This document shows, piece by piece, positions 1 to 8,651 of a stretch of DNA of 64,000 bases (position 1 is the stretch's first letter; every line of letters begins with the position of its first letter). The DNA is taken from the NCBI GenBank assembly GCA_036675475.1, contig JAKFEY010000069.1, positions 14,438 through 78,437 on the forward strand, given 5' to 3'. The notes under the pieces were generated by a model that made no database searches, was not told the DNA's origin, and saw only the letters and a list, made by a program, of their open reading frames with translations. The stretch comes from JALYRV01 sp036675475. GTDB lineage: Bacteria; Acidobacteriota; Vicinamibacteria; Vicinamibacterales; SCN-69-37. The position numbers and the translations under genes are program-made.

Positions 1-23
1 CAGTCACCAGATCACCAAATCCC

Positions 24-2189
24 CTAGAAGTTGATCCTCACCTCGGCCCCGAACTGCCGCTTGATGATGTCGCCGAAGATGTGCTGCTGGATGTCCTCGT
101 TGGTGAGGTTCGTGCCCTTCAGCAGGAGCTGCACGCGGTCGCGCGCGCCGAAGCGGATGCCGGCCGAGGCGTTCACCAGCGTGTAGGCGTCGGTGGTGCC
201 GTGATAGCGCGCGTCGAGCACGTCCTGCCAGAAGGCCTCGTCGACGTAGCTGACGCCGAAGCTGCCCACGAAGCGGCTGACGATGAAGTTGAAGCCGGCG
301 TTGAAGCGATGCTCGGCCGGCAGGTTCAGCTCGCTGATGTCGAAGTCCTCGGGCTCGGGCTCGCCCTGCCACGAGTAGTTCGCGTAGACGTTCACGCGAT
401 CGGTGACCGCCGAATCGACGCCCACTTCGAGGCCCTTCTGCGTCATGCTGCCGAAGTTGCGGTAGCTGTACGACGAGGGGAAGCGGATGCCCGCCTGATA
501 GACGCCGCCCCAGAGCAGCGCGCCCGGGAACGGACCCACCTGCGCGGGGAAGCCCGGCGGCGGCGGCGTGATGCCGTAGGCGCCGGTCTGCGTGAACAGA
601 ATCTGATCCTTGAACTTGTTCAGATACCACGCGGCCGACACCGTCGTGCGCCCGCCGAAGATGCCGGTGTAGCCGACCTCGAACGCGTCGAGCCGCTCTT
701 CCTGCAGATCGGGATTGCCGTGCACTTCGATCGGCACGAAGAACACGCCGAACGGCGCCAGCGCCGGGTTGATGGCGGCAAACGGCAGCGGCTCGGTGAT
801 CGTCAGGTCGATGTGGTTGTTGATGGCCGACGGCGCGCGGAACGCGCGGTTGTACGAGAAGCGGATCGCCTGGTCCGGCACCGGCTTGACGAGCACGGCC
901 GCGCGCGGCGACACGACGGCGCCGTCGATGGACGTGAACTTGTCCAGGCGCGCGCCGAGCACGACGCGCAGCATGTCGTGCAGGAAGATCTCGTCCTGCG
1001 CGTACACGCCGCCTTCGGTGCGCGCCTCGGCGTCGGGCGCGATCGACAGGTCGAACGTGTTGTGGCGCAGGTTGCCGCCATACGTGAACACGTTGCGGCC
1101 GAACGTCGTGACGTTGCCCGCCTCGACGTCGATCGTCTTGGTGTTGAACAGGAACGTGATGGGCGCGCCGCCGGGGCCGCGCGTCAGCAGCTGCGCCGCG
1201 TCGCCGTCGAGCGACTGGAAGAACGCCTGCAGGCGGAAGGCGTTCTTCGTGTAGTTCGCCTTGCCGTAGCCCATCCACGAGCCGGTTTCGATGTCGAACG
1301 GCCCGATGCCGCTGTGCATGATGCCTTCGGTGCCCGTGTAGCCACCCGCGAACGTCATGTACGCGCCGTTCTCGAGGCTGTAGTCGAGACGGCCGTCCAC
1401 CTTCGGCTGCTTCGTGCCCTGATTGGCGAACGCCGGATACTGCGTCGTGCCGCCGTTCGGGATGGTGCCGGTCGGGCGCGCAAACGGATCCTGCGTGTAA
1501 TACCCGGCCGACAGCTTGAATGACGCCCGCTCGTTGATCGCGCCGGCGTGCGTGCCGTTCGCATACCAGAGCACGCCCGAGTCATCGTCGGCCGCGCCGG
1601 TGCTGGTGTCGAACGTGCCGGCGCCGATGGCGACCGACGTGCCGAGCATTTCACGCGGCGTCTTGGTGATGACGTTGACGACGCCCGAGACGGCGTTGGC
1701 GCCCCAGATGGCCGACGCCGGGCCGCGAATGACTTCGATGCGCTTGATCTCGTTGAGATTGACCGGCATGAAGTCCCACATCACGAAGCCGAAGAAGTCC
1801 TGGTACAGCGACCGCCCGTCGAGCACGGCGAGCTGGCTGGTGGACAGCGTGCTCGTGGACCCGCGCGGCGTGATGTTGACGTCGCGCGCCGAGACCTGCG
1901 TGATGTTCACGCCAGGCACGTTGCGCAGGATGTCGCCGTAGTTCTGCGAAGCGGCGACGTCGAGCGTGCGGGGGCCGATCACGGTGACCGTGGCCGGTGC
2001 GTTGACGAGCTGCTGCTCGACCTTGGTGGCGCTCACGACGACGTTCTCTTCGACCCGCACGGGAGGCTGCTGCTCCTGCTGAGTCGGCGGAGTCGGGGGC
2101 GGCTTCGGCGGCGGCGTTTGCGCGTGGGCGAACGACGCCAGACTGAGCGAGCCGGCCAGTGCGACCGCGGTAACACGAATGGGCGACAT
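24..2189 (-). CDS. TonB-dependent outer-membrane receptor
   Basis: A 721-residue outer-membrane receptor that would import a siderophore, vitamin or other ligand using TonB energy. A signal peptide (about residues 1-24, ending AHAQ) is followed by a proline/glutamine-rich linker, a TonB-box-like stretch (ENVVVSATK), a plug domain (about 60-170, with the conserved VIRGPASAIWGANAVSGVVNV-type core) and a long beta-barrel ending in the usual terminal Phe (EVRINF). The start at 2189 has an AGGAG Shine-Dalgarno; an in-frame extension upstream has no such site and would put residues ahead of the signal peptide. The ligand cannot be told from sequence. Confidence 0.93.
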   Translation of the reverse strand: MSPIRVTAVALAGSLSLASFAHAQTPPPKPPPTPPTQQEQQPPVRVEENVVVSATKVEQQLVNAPATVTVIGPRTLDVAASQNYGDILRNVPGVNITQVSARDVNITPRGSTSTLSTSQLAVLDGRSLYQDFFGFVMWDFMPVNLNEIKRIEVIRGPASAIWGANAVSGVVNVITKTPREMLGTSVAIGAGTFDTSTGAADDDSGVLWYANGTHAGAINERASFKLSAGYYTQDPFARPTGTIPNGGTTQYPAFANQGTKQPKVDGRLDYSLENGAYMTFAGGYTGTEGIMHSGIGPFDIETGSWMGYGKANYTKNAFRLQAFFQSLDGDAAQLLTRGPGGAPITFLFNTKTIDVEAGNVTTFGRNVFTYGGNLRHNTFDLSIAPDAEARTEGGVYAQDEIFLHDMLRVVLGARLDKFTSIDGAVVSPRAAVLVKPVPDQAIRFSYNRAFRAPSAINNHIDLTITEPLPFAAINPALAPFGVFFVPIEVHGNPDLQEERLDAFEVGYTGIFGGRTTVSAAWYLNKFKDQILFTQTGAYGITPPPPGFPAQVGPFPGALLWGGVYQAGIRFPSSYSYRNFGSMTQKGLEVGVDSAVTDRVNVYANYSWQGEPEPEDFDISELNLPAEHRFNAGFNFIVSRFVGSFGVSYVDEAFWQDVLDARYHGTTDAYTLVNASAGIRFGARDRVQLLLKGTNLTNEDIQQHIFGDIIKRQFGAEVRINF

Positions 2190-2242
2190 GAAATCTCCTA
2201 GGTGAGCTGCAGGGGCCAATAGGGTATAGCACTGTTAACGCT

Positions 2243-2357
2243 CCAGTTCCAGTTCCAGTTCTCAGTTCTGCCCGGCGGGCTACTCCCGGGCAGAATCGGC
2301 CCCCGGGGCGAGAATCGGCCACCCGGGGCGAGAACTGCGAACTGGAACTGGAACTGG
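2243..2357. repeat. Inverted pair of 6/7-base tandem arrays around GC-rich repeats (H1)
   Basis: The left arm (2243-2270) repeats CCAGTT and the right arm (2331-2357) repeats GAACTG, so the arms are near-perfect reverse complements. Between them a roughly 20-base unit with the core CCCGGGGCGAGAA is repeated imperfectly about three times. The element fills most of the 185-base gap between the divergent receptor and metallopeptidase genes. It could fold as a large cruciform. No gene is visible in it. Confidence 0.8.
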
Positions 2358-2374
2358 ACGGATAGACTTGGGTC

Positions 2375-3463
2375 ATGTCGGAGCCGATCCGGATGGACCC
2401 GCCCGCGCGCGAGCGCCGCGAGACCCCCCGATCGCGGAAGCCCTGTGTCGTCCGCGAGGACTGGGCCTCGCTCGATGACGAGGCGCTGCTCGACGTGCGC
2501 GTGTGCGAGCTGGGGCTGACGATCGAGGGCAGCGTGCTCGAGGAGCGCATCGCGGAAATCGCGCGCGAGCTCGAGGCGCGCGGCCTGCAGTTCCGCCCCC
2601 ACTACTGGCTGTCGGACGACTGGTTCACGCCCGACCATGTGCCCGGGGTCGCCATCCCTTTTTATCTGGCGCATCCGCGCCTGGCGAAACTCGAAGAAGC
2701 GCAGATGCTGGAGGTCGAAGGCGGCACGCCGCAATGGTGTCTCCAGATTCTGCGGCATGAAGTCGGGCACGCCATCGACAACGCCTATGTGCTGCAGCGG
2801 CGCCACAAGCGGCTGAAGGTGTTCGGGCAGTCGAAGAAGGCCTATCCGGAGTACTACACGCCGAAACCATACTCGAAGAGCTTCGTGGTGCACCTCGATT
2901 CCTGGTACGCGCAGAGCCATCCTGACGAGGATTTCGCGGAGACGTTTGCCGTGTGGCTCACGCCCGACGGCGACTGGCGCGACCGCTTCAAGGACTGGCC
3001 GGCGATCAAGAAGCTGGAATACGTGGATCGGCTGATGAAGGAAATCGCCGGCAAGCCGCCTGTGGTGCGCACACGGCGCAAGGTCGACCCCGTGCACACG
3101 ATGCGCAAGACGCTGCGCGAGCATTACGCGCGCAAGCGCAAGCACTACGGCGTCGAGCGCCCGAATTTCTACGATCGCGATCTGCGGCGGCTGTTCTCGG
3201 ACGAGCCGCAGTACCGCGGCAACATGAAGGCCTCGCGCTTCATCGCGCGCATCAAGCGCGACGTGCGCCGCCGCGTGGCCGAGGCGACGGGCGAATATCA
3301 GTACACGATCGATCAGGTCATCGAAGACATGATCACGCGCGCCAACGAGCTCAACCTGCGGCTGAAGGTGCCCGAAGAAAAAGCCAGCCTGGACTTCGTC
3401 ATCCTGCTCACGGTGCAGACCATGAATTACCTGCACAGCGGAAGGCACAGGGTCGCGCTATGA
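2375..3463 (+). CDS. Putative zinc-binding metallopeptidase (Peptidase_Mx-like)
   Basis: A 362-residue soluble protein with no signal peptide. The zinc motif HEVGH lies at residues 128-132, within WCLQILRHEVGHAIDNAY, and fits the putative zinc metallopeptidase family PF15887. Conserved-looking surroundings include an acidic patch FAETFAVWLTP about 70 residues downstream, which may supply the third ligand and a Met-turn equivalent. The C-terminal third is basic and probably helical. Its stop overlaps the next start (ATGA), so the two genes are likely co-translated. The substrate is unknown. Confidence 0.7.
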   Translation: MSEPIRMDPPARERRETPRSRKPCVVREDWASLDDEALLDVRVCELGLTIEGSVLEERIAEIARELEARGLQFRPHYWLSDDWFTPDHVPGVAIPFYLAHPRLAKLEEAQMLEVEGGTPQWCLQILRHEVGHAIDNAYVLQRRHKRLKVFGQSKKAYPEYYTPKPYSKSFVVHLDSWYAQSHPDEDFAETFAVWLTPDGDWRDRFKDWPAIKKLEYVDRLMKEIAGKPPVVRTRRKVDPVHTMRKTLREHYARKRKHYGVERPNFYDRDLRRLFSDEPQYRGNMKASRFIARIKRDVRRRVAEATGEYQYTIDQVIEDMITRANELNLRLKVPEEKASLDFVILLTVQTMNYLHSGRHRVAL

Positions 3464-3888
3464 ACACAGGCGCCAGACGCCAGGCTCCAGACGCCAGCAG
3501 GCCTACCCTGTTGTTCGACGGCACGTGCCGGTTCTGCACCGCGCAGGCGAAGCGGCTGCAGCGCATGGGCCGCGGACGCGTCGACGTCATCTCTGCGTAC
3601 GCGCCGGGCGTGCGCGAGCAGTTTCCGATGGTGCCGCAGGAGGGCGTCATGGGCGAGATCAAGCTCGTCGACGCCAACGGCCACGTGCTCGGCGGCGCGG
3701 CAGCCATCGCGCGCACGCTCGAACACGGCGGCGGCGCGCTTGGCGCCCTCGCCCGCCTCTATCGCGTCTGGCCGGTACGCCCCATCGCCGACGCCGGCTA
3801 CCGGCTCATCGCGCGCAACAGGTACAGGCTCGCCGGCAAGTGCGACGATGGGACATGTGATCCCAGCAATGTAAATGGTAAATCGTAG
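3460..3888 (+). CDS. DCC-family (DUF393) thiol-disulfide oxidoreductase-like protein
   Basis: A 142-residue protein with the family signature LLFDGTCRFC, where Cys23 and Cys26 form the CxxC pair; proteins of this type are thioredoxin-like. The ATG overlaps the upstream metallopeptidase stop. Residues 4-13 are encoded by a tandem 7-base array (3471-3500) and the last residues (NVNGKS) by another array (3868 onward), so both ends look shaped by repeat insertion. The last 91 bases overlap the 3' end of the convergent ChaN-like gene. Confidence 0.75.
   Translation: MNTGARRQAPDASRPTLLFDGTCRFCTAQAKRLQRMGRGRVDVISAYAPGVREQFPMVPQEGVMGEIKLVDANGHVLGGAAAIARTLEHGGGALGALARLYRVWPVRPIADAGYRLIARNRYRLAGKCDDGTCDPSNVNGKS
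3471..3500. repeat. 7-base tandem array inside the DCC gene (H2)
   Basis: Imperfect units of seven bases (CCAGACG, CCAGGCT and variants). The core is nearly identical, with two substitutions in about 25 bases, to the left arm of the array at 36444-36473, over 30 kb away. It encodes residues 4-13 of the DCC protein without breaking the frame. Confidence 0.7.
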
Positions 3889-4802
3889 ATAGCATCGTCG
3901 ATCGGGCCATCTACATTGCGCTGATCTCCGGCCAGCGTGTAGACCAGGTAATCGGCGCGCTGCAGGTCTTCGCCTGCCGGCGCGAGGCCGTCGAGCGACG
4001 CCACCGGCAGCATCGAGAGCACGACTATGCGTGAGCCGGGGAGGCGGCGGGCGGCGCGCGCGGCGGCGCCGAGCGCGAAGTCGCTGTGGAACGCGCCGTT
4101 GTAGTGCACGACCAGCGGCCCTTCGCCCGGCCCCTTCGCGGCGCGCGCGACGGACTCGCCCATCACTTCGTCCTTGAGGCACTGCGAGTAGTAATAGCGC
4201 TCGACCATCGCCGCCTGCTTGGCCACGGCGTCGGGGCCATCCCCCGCCGGATGCCCGCCCATCGTCTTTGCAAATCGATCGAAGTAGGCGTCCTTCGGGC
4301 ACTGCATGTCGGCGGCAATCCAGGCCTGCTGGTCTGGCGGCAGCGCCTTCAGCGACTCGAGGCCGGCTTTCGCGACGCCCGATGCGAGCGGCCGCGGCAC
4401 ATTGGCGGCAATCACCGGCCACTTGCGCTCGCGCGCGAGCTCCACGATCGGTTTGTAGTCCGTTTGGTAGCGCGGCCAGGGGCGGCTCGCCTTCAGGAAC
4501 GCTGCCTCGTCGAGCGTGCCGGCGAGGTAGGCGTCGAGCGGCGCCTGCGCGTCGCGCTCGAACATTTCGAGCGAGACGACGAGGTCGGGACGGCGGCGCG
4601 CGAGCGCCTCGAGCAGCGCGCGCTCGAGCGCGTGGGTGTTGGGATCGTCGTGCTGCTCGCCCACGAAGACCACGTCGGCCTTCGCGAGCTCGGCGCTCAT
4701 GGCCTCGAAGTCGGTCCACGCCCCGGCGCGCGTGTCGAACACGCGCTCGGGCACGTACGACTGGGCGAGGGCCGCGACGCTGAGCAGCAGCGCGGCGATC
4801 AC
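3798..4802 (-). CDS. ChaN/DUF399 haem-binding-like exported protein
   Basis: A 334-residue protein of the ChaN/TIKI superfamily: VVFVGEQHDDPNTHALERALLEAL (N-terminal core), a central YYYSQCLKDEVMGESVA helix and HYNGAFHSDFALG near the end. ChaN binds haem in Campylobacter; catalytic activity is unproven. The GTG start overlaps the yceI stop, and a short hydrophobic leader (MIAALLLSVAALAQ) lacks the usual basic residues. The C-terminal tail from about residue 300 (NVDGPIDDAIYDLPF) is encoded by repeat H3 and then by antisense of the DCC gene, so the native stop was probably lost to the repeat. Confidence 0.75.
   Translation of the reverse strand: MIAALLLSVAALAQSYVPERVFDTRAGAWTDFEAMSAELAKADVVFVGEQHDDPNTHALERALLEALARRRPDLVVSLEMFERDAQAPLDAYLAGTLDEAAFLKASRPWPRYQTDYKPIVELARERKWPVIAANVPRPLASGVAKAGLESLKALPPDQQAWIAADMQCPKDAYFDRFAKTMGGHPAGDGPDAVAKQAAMVERYYYSQCLKDEVMGESVARAAKGPGEGPLVVHYNGAFHSDFALGAAARAARRLPGSRIVVLSMLPVASLDGLAPAGEDLQRADYLVYTLAGDQRNVDGPIDDAIYDLPFTLLGSHVPSSHLPASLYLLRAMSR
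3868..3917. repeat. Hairpin-forming 7-base array across two convergent gene ends (H3)
   Basis: Contains TGTAAATGGTAAAT, a 14-base core also found at 16245 and (reverse complement) at 40768. The outer 11 bases (3868-3878 and 3907-3917) pair with one mismatch. The DCC stop lies inside it, while the ChaN frame on the other strand reads straight through it. Confidence 0.75.
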
Positions 4803-5482
4803 GAGGCGCGCTTCCTCGCCTCGATGTCGATGGTGATCTTCACCTCGTCGGACACGACCGCGCCGCCGGCTTCAATCAACGCGTTGTACTTCACACCGAA
4901 TTCCTTCCGGTTGATGGTGGTGGTGGCCGTCGCGCCGATGACCTGCGGGCCGGTGGCGTTGCGCTGCACGGGCTGCGACGGGCCGTCGACATCGAGCGTC
5001 ACTTCCTTCGTGACGCCGCGAATGGTGAGGTCGCCAATCAGCTTGAAGCCGGCCGGCGTCACGCCGTCCACGCGCTTCGACACGAACGTGATGTCGGGAT
5101 GCTGCTCGGCAAGCAGGAAGTTGTCGCTGCGAAGGTCGCGGTCGCGGCCCGGATTGCCGGTGTTGATGGCGGTGACGTCGATCAGGGCGTGCACGGCCGT
5201 CGCGGACGGGTTCCTGCTGTCGTAGCGAATCCAGCCGACGACCGGGCCAAGCGTGCCGCGCACGGTGCTGACGAGCATGTGCTTGACGGCAAACTGCGCC
5301 GACGTGTGGCTGGTGTCGATGTTCCAGATGTCGGCGCCGGCCGGCGCGGGCGGCGCGGCCGGACGCCGCGGCCCCTGCTGCTGCGGCGTCTGCGCCGGCG
5401 GCGCCTGTGTCTGTGCAAGCGCGGCGGCGCTCATGAACGCCGCGGCCATGGCCGCGGCAAACGGGATGCGTGAAAGCTTCAT
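4799..5482 (-). CDS. YceI-family periplasmic lipocalin-like protein
   Basis: A 227-residue exported protein. The signal peptide (MKLSRIPFAAAMAAAFMSAA, cleavage near ALAQ) is followed by a Pro/Gln linker and a YceI domain (about 50-227) with IDTSHTSAQFAVKHMLVSTVRG and the typical FVSKRV, LIGDLTIRGVTKEVTLDV strands. YceI proteins bind isoprenoid-type lipids in a beta-barrel. Its stop overlaps the GTG start of the ChaN-like gene by four bases; terC lies 33 bases upstream on the same strand. The ATG at 5482 is the only start that begins with the signal peptide. Confidence 0.9.
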   Translation of the reverse strand: MKLSRIPFAAAMAAAFMSAAALAQTQAPPAQTPQQQGPRRPAAPPAPAGADIWNIDTSHTSAQFAVKHMLVSTVRGTLGPVVGWIRYDSRNPSATAVHALIDVTAINTGNPGRDRDLRSDNFLLAEQHPDITFVSKRVDGVTPAGFKLIGDLTIRGVTKEVTLDVDGPSQPVQRNATGPQVIGATATTTINRKEFGVKYNALIEAGGAVVSDEVKITIDIEARKRAS

Positions 5483-5514
5483 GCGGTTTAAACGTCGCCG
5501 CGCGCCGGTCCGTT

Positions 5515-6276
5515 TCACCGGCCCTTCGCCGCCGGCTCGTCCACATACGCCTGATGCAGATGCACCGGCTTGCCCTTCGCGCGCACGCGGAGGTTGATCA
5601 TCTCGACCATCACCGAGAACGCCATCGCGAAGTAGATGTAGCCCTTCGGAATTTCCTGGTGGAAGCTCTCGGCCGTCAGCGACACGCCGATGAGGATCAG
5701 GAAGCTGAGCGCGAGAATCTTGACCGTCGGGTGGCGATCGACAAAGCCGGAGATCGCGCCGGCCGACAGCATCATCACGCCGACCGCGATGATCACCGCG
5801 GTGACCATGACGCCGAGATCGTCGGCCATGCCGACGGCCGTGATCACCGAGTCGAGCGAAAACACGATGTCGAGCAGCATGATCTGAATGATGACGCTCA
5901 TGAAGGACGCGGCGACGCGCGCGGAGCCGTGACCTTCCTCGCCTTCGAGCTTGTCGTGAATCTCGTGCGTCGCCTTCGCGATCAGGAACAGGCCGCCGGC
6001 CAGGAGGATGAGATCGCGGCCCGAGAAGGCGTGGCCGAGCACGGTGAACCACGGCGCCGTCAGGCGGATGATCCACGCGATCGAGAACAGCAGCAGGATG
6101 CGGGTGACCATCGCGAGCAGCAGGCCGACGCGCCGCGCTTTGGCCTGCTGATTGGCCGGCAGCTTGCCCGCCAGGATGGAGATGAAAATGATGTTGTCGA
6201 CGCCGAGAACAATCTCGAGCACCGTCAACGTTGCCAGCGCTACCCACGCCGACGGATCAGCCAGCCATTCAAACAT
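5515..6276 (-). CDS. TerC-family integral membrane protein
   Basis: A 253-residue membrane protein with about seven hydrophobic segments and the TerC signatures LEIVLGVDNIIFISILAG (first helix) and LDIVFSLDSVITAVGMADD (second half), whose acidic residues are thought to bind metal. TerC proteins are linked to tellurium resistance and to manganese export. ATG at 6276 follows a GAGGA site and overlaps the upstream stop by one base (TAATG). An upstream in-frame extension is arginine-rich and unlikely. Confidence 0.92.
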   Translation of the reverse strand: MFEWLADPSAWVALATLTVLEIVLGVDNIIFISILAGKLPANQQAKARRVGLLLAMVTRILLLFSIAWIIRLTAPWFTVLGHAFSGRDLILLAGGLFLIAKATHEIHDKLEGEEGHGSARVAASFMSVIIQIMLLDIVFSLDSVITAVGMADDLGVMVTAVIIAVGVMMLSAGAISGFVDRHPTVKILALSFLILIGVSLTAESFHQEIPKGYIYFAMAFSVMVEMINLRVRAKGKPVHLHQAYVDEPAAKGR

Positions 6277-8651
6277 TACCGCGTCCTCGCGAAATCGAGC
6301 CGGAACTCGGCCCAGCCCGTGGCTTCGAAGTATTCCACTTTCACGGTGTGCGCGCCGCCGGACATCGCGGCGGTGTCGAGCTCCGAGCCGTGCACGTCCC
6401 AGTTGTCGATGACGAGCCGGCCGTCCACCCACACACGCACCCCATCATCGCTGATCACGCGCAGGACATATGCACCGGCCGGGCCAGGCGGCAGCGTCAC
6501 GCGGCCCTCGGCGACCATGGCCACGCGGTCGGCCGGCAGCGACGGCCGCAGCGCCCGCCCGCCAATGAGGTCGAGGTGCCGCATCGTCTCTGCCAGCACC
6601 GGCGCCCGCGCCAGCACGGCACGGAAGGCGTCGGCCTGGGTCAGCGGATCGCTGCTCTCGGTCCACGCGTACCACCGCGTGTCCCACGCCACAGGCGGAT
6701 CGAACCGCTCGTACGAGAACACGTACGGCTGACCCGCCGGCACGCGCCGCCCGCGCGGCGTGACAACCTCAGCGCCGGTGTAGGTCAGTTCGATGCGCGT
6801 CTCGGCGGCGCCCGGCGCCGGCGTGAACGTCACCTCGCCCGGCACCTGCCCGCTCTGCGAAGACAACGTCCCGCCCACCACGCGCGCGACCGTCCAGCTG
6901 CCCGCGGGACCCAGCACCTGGAAGGTGATCGGCAGATCAGGCGAGGCGCGGTAAGCGCCGAGCCCACCAAGAGGAAAACCCCGCGCAGGATCAATCCATC
7001 TGATCGCCTGTCCTGTCCCTGTCACCGCCTGAGATGCTTCGAGCGATCTGGGGACAGGTCTCCTGGCGGAGACCTGTCCCTCTTCGATGGGCTGAGGCCA
7101 TAACTTAGGGGACCGGAAGTCGTACGGCCCCCACTCGTCCACGATGATGTGCTCGCGGCCGCGGCGGGCGCCGGGCGGGATCATCGCGTCCTGGCCCTCG
7201 TCGAGCGGCGCCGGCACGGCCAGCAGCGGCACCGGCTCGCTCAGCACCGATACGCCCGGAATCGAGAACGCGAGCCGATCGGTGGTGCCCGTGGTCACCA
7301 GCCGCAATGCGACCTTGTCGAAGGTGTTGCCGCGCAGGGCAACGTCGACCGTGTCGTCGATCTCGATCGCCGTCTCGTGGCTGCGGAACCGGTTGTAGCT
7401 GATGTCGTAGTTGCGGCTCTTCGTGTCGCGGTTCTTCGGGTAGCCCCAGTTCGGATCCTGCGTCTCGTTCGCCCACAGGCGGATGGCTTTCCGGTCGCCC
7501 TCGAAGCTGTTGTTGCGGATGCGGTTGTCCTGGCCGTGCTCGATCGCGATCGCCTCGTCGTTGCGGGCGAAGCGGTTGCCGTCGAACAGCGAGCTCCAGC
7601 TGTAGCCGCCCCACACGCCGTGCCAGTTCTCCTCGACGCGGTTCTCGATGAAATAGTTGCGGCTGAACGTCGTCTCGATGCCGTTGGTGGGCGCGTGCGA
7701 AAAATCGTTCCGGAAAAACAGGTTGTCGTTCGCCCCGCCCTTCCCACTCTCCATCGTCGACTGCCCCGCCCAGAGGAACAGGCCGTCGCCGCTGTGCGTG
7801 ACGGAGTTGTAGGCGACGATGTTGTCGCTCGACTGCTCGTACATGAGGATGCCGGCGGAGTCCTGGCCGCGGTTGTAATAGCCGTGGCTGTAGCCGCGCA
7901 CATTCCAGTCGATCTTGTTGTGCAGGATGCGGCTCTTCGACACGCGATAGAGCCCGATGCCGAGCGACGAGTTGAACGAGAAGTCGTTGTTCCAGATCGA
8001 CAGGCCCGACGAGCGCGTGATCATGAGCGCGTTCTGGCCCTGCCGCACGGTGTTGTGATCGATCTCGGCGTTGTCGCAGCCCACGAGATAGATGGCGCCG
8101 CCATACTGCAGCCACTCGTCCTTCTCGTTCTGGTGATACGACATCCAGTCGAGCAGCGTCTCGTGCTCGATGAGGCTCCACAGCCGCTGCTTCCAGTTGT
8201 GACTGAAGTCGTTGCGCGTGAGGTGCAGGTTCGAGGAGTCGCGCGCGCGGACCGCGATCTTGTAGCCGCGGATGACGGCGTTCTTCACCGTGACGCGATC
8301 GCCGCCCTCGATCATCACCGCCGTGCCGGCGTAGGTATCCGGATCCGACTCAGGATCGGCGCCTTCGAGCACCGCGCCCTGAAAGTCCACCGTGATGTTC
8401 GACCCGCGCACCGTAATCAGCGGCGCCTCCCCCGGCGCCGGCAGACGATACGTGCCCGGTTTGATCGATACCGAGCTGGTGATGACCAGCCCTGACTGCG
8501 GCTCGATGACGGGCACCTGTTCGGCGCGTGGACGGATGGTAAGCGCGGCGATCAGACAAAGCGCCACCAGCAGGCAGGATGCGCGCCCGCACCCCGCCGG
8601 CGCGGAAGACTTGCCGGAAGGCGCAGCCTGCTGTGCGAGCGCTCTAGACAC
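6276..8651 (-). CDS. Secreted right-handed beta-helix protein with PA14-like tail
   Basis: About 791 residues. GTG at 8651 overlaps the end of the aconitase-like gene by eight bases and gives a leader with a basic start and a hydrophobic core (LLVALCLIAALTI). The body (about 60-450) is a parallel beta-helix with repeated N-x-I and R-N-x-F turns (NDFSHN, RNNSFEG, GNTFDK), as in NosD and pectate-lyase-like proteins. The end resembles a PA14 module (LRVISDDGVRVWVDGRLVID). Probably binds or cleaves a polysaccharide; no catalytic set is certain. A palindrome (7002-7080) is embedded in frame between the two halves. Confidence 0.75.
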   Translation of the reverse strand: MSRALAQQAAPSGKSSAPAGCGRASCLLVALCLIAALTIRPRAEQVPVIEPQSGLVITSSVSIKPGTYRLPAPGEAPLITVRGSNITVDFQGAVLEGADPESDPDTYAGTAVMIEGGDRVTVKNAVIRGYKIAVRARDSSNLHLTRNDFSHNWKQRLWSLIEHETLLDWMSYHQNEKDEWLQYGGAIYLVGCDNAEIDHNTVRQGQNALMITRSSGLSIWNNDFSFNSSLGIGLYRVSKSRILHNKIDWNVRGYSHGYYNRGQDSAGILMYEQSSDNIVAYNSVTHSGDGLFLWAGQSTMESGKGGANDNLFFRNDFSHAPTNGIETTFSRNYFIENRVEENWHGVWGGYSWSSLFDGNRFARNDEAIAIEHGQDNRIRNNSFEGDRKAIRLWANETQDPNWGYPKNRDTKSRNYDISYNRFRSHETAIEIDDTVDVALRGNTFDKVALRLVTTGTTDRLAFSIPGVSVLSEPVPLLAVPAPLDEGQDAMIPPGARRGREHIIVDEWGPYDFRSPKLWPQPIEEGQVSARRPVPRSLEASQAVTGTGQAIRWIDPARGFPLGGLGAYRASPDLPITFQVLGPAGSWTVARVVGGTLSSQSGQVPGEVTFTPAPGAAETRIELTYTGAEVVTPRGRRVPAGQPYVFSYERFDPPVAWDTRWYAWTESSDPLTQADAFRAVLARAPVLAETMRHLDLIGGRALRPSLPADRVAMVAEGRVTLPPGPAGAYVLRVISDDGVRVWVDGRLVIDNWDVHGSELDTAAMSGGAHTVKVEYFEATGWAEFRLDFARTR
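7002..7080. repeat. In-frame palindromic element in the beta-helix gene
   Basis: A perfect 13-base inverted repeat (7051-7063 and 7068-7080, core GGGACAGGTCTCC, loop TGGC) next to a weaker stem GATCGC/GCGATC (7002-7007 and 7043-7048). It is read through by the gene, encoding a stretch that includes EGQVSARRPVPRSLE, between the beta-helix and the C-terminal domains. It resembles REP-type palindromes. Confidence 0.7.

Noticed and set aside
81..1523. Long open frame (480 codons) antisense to the TonB receptor
   Set aside because: Arg/Ala/Val-rich product with no domain; typical antisense shadow in GC-rich DNA, and the receptor frame has full motifs.
4799..6247. A 482-codon frame joining yceI with the terC region
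   Set aside because: The part upstream of 5482 lies out of frame over terC and is low-complexity Arg/His; the YceI signal peptide marks the real start.
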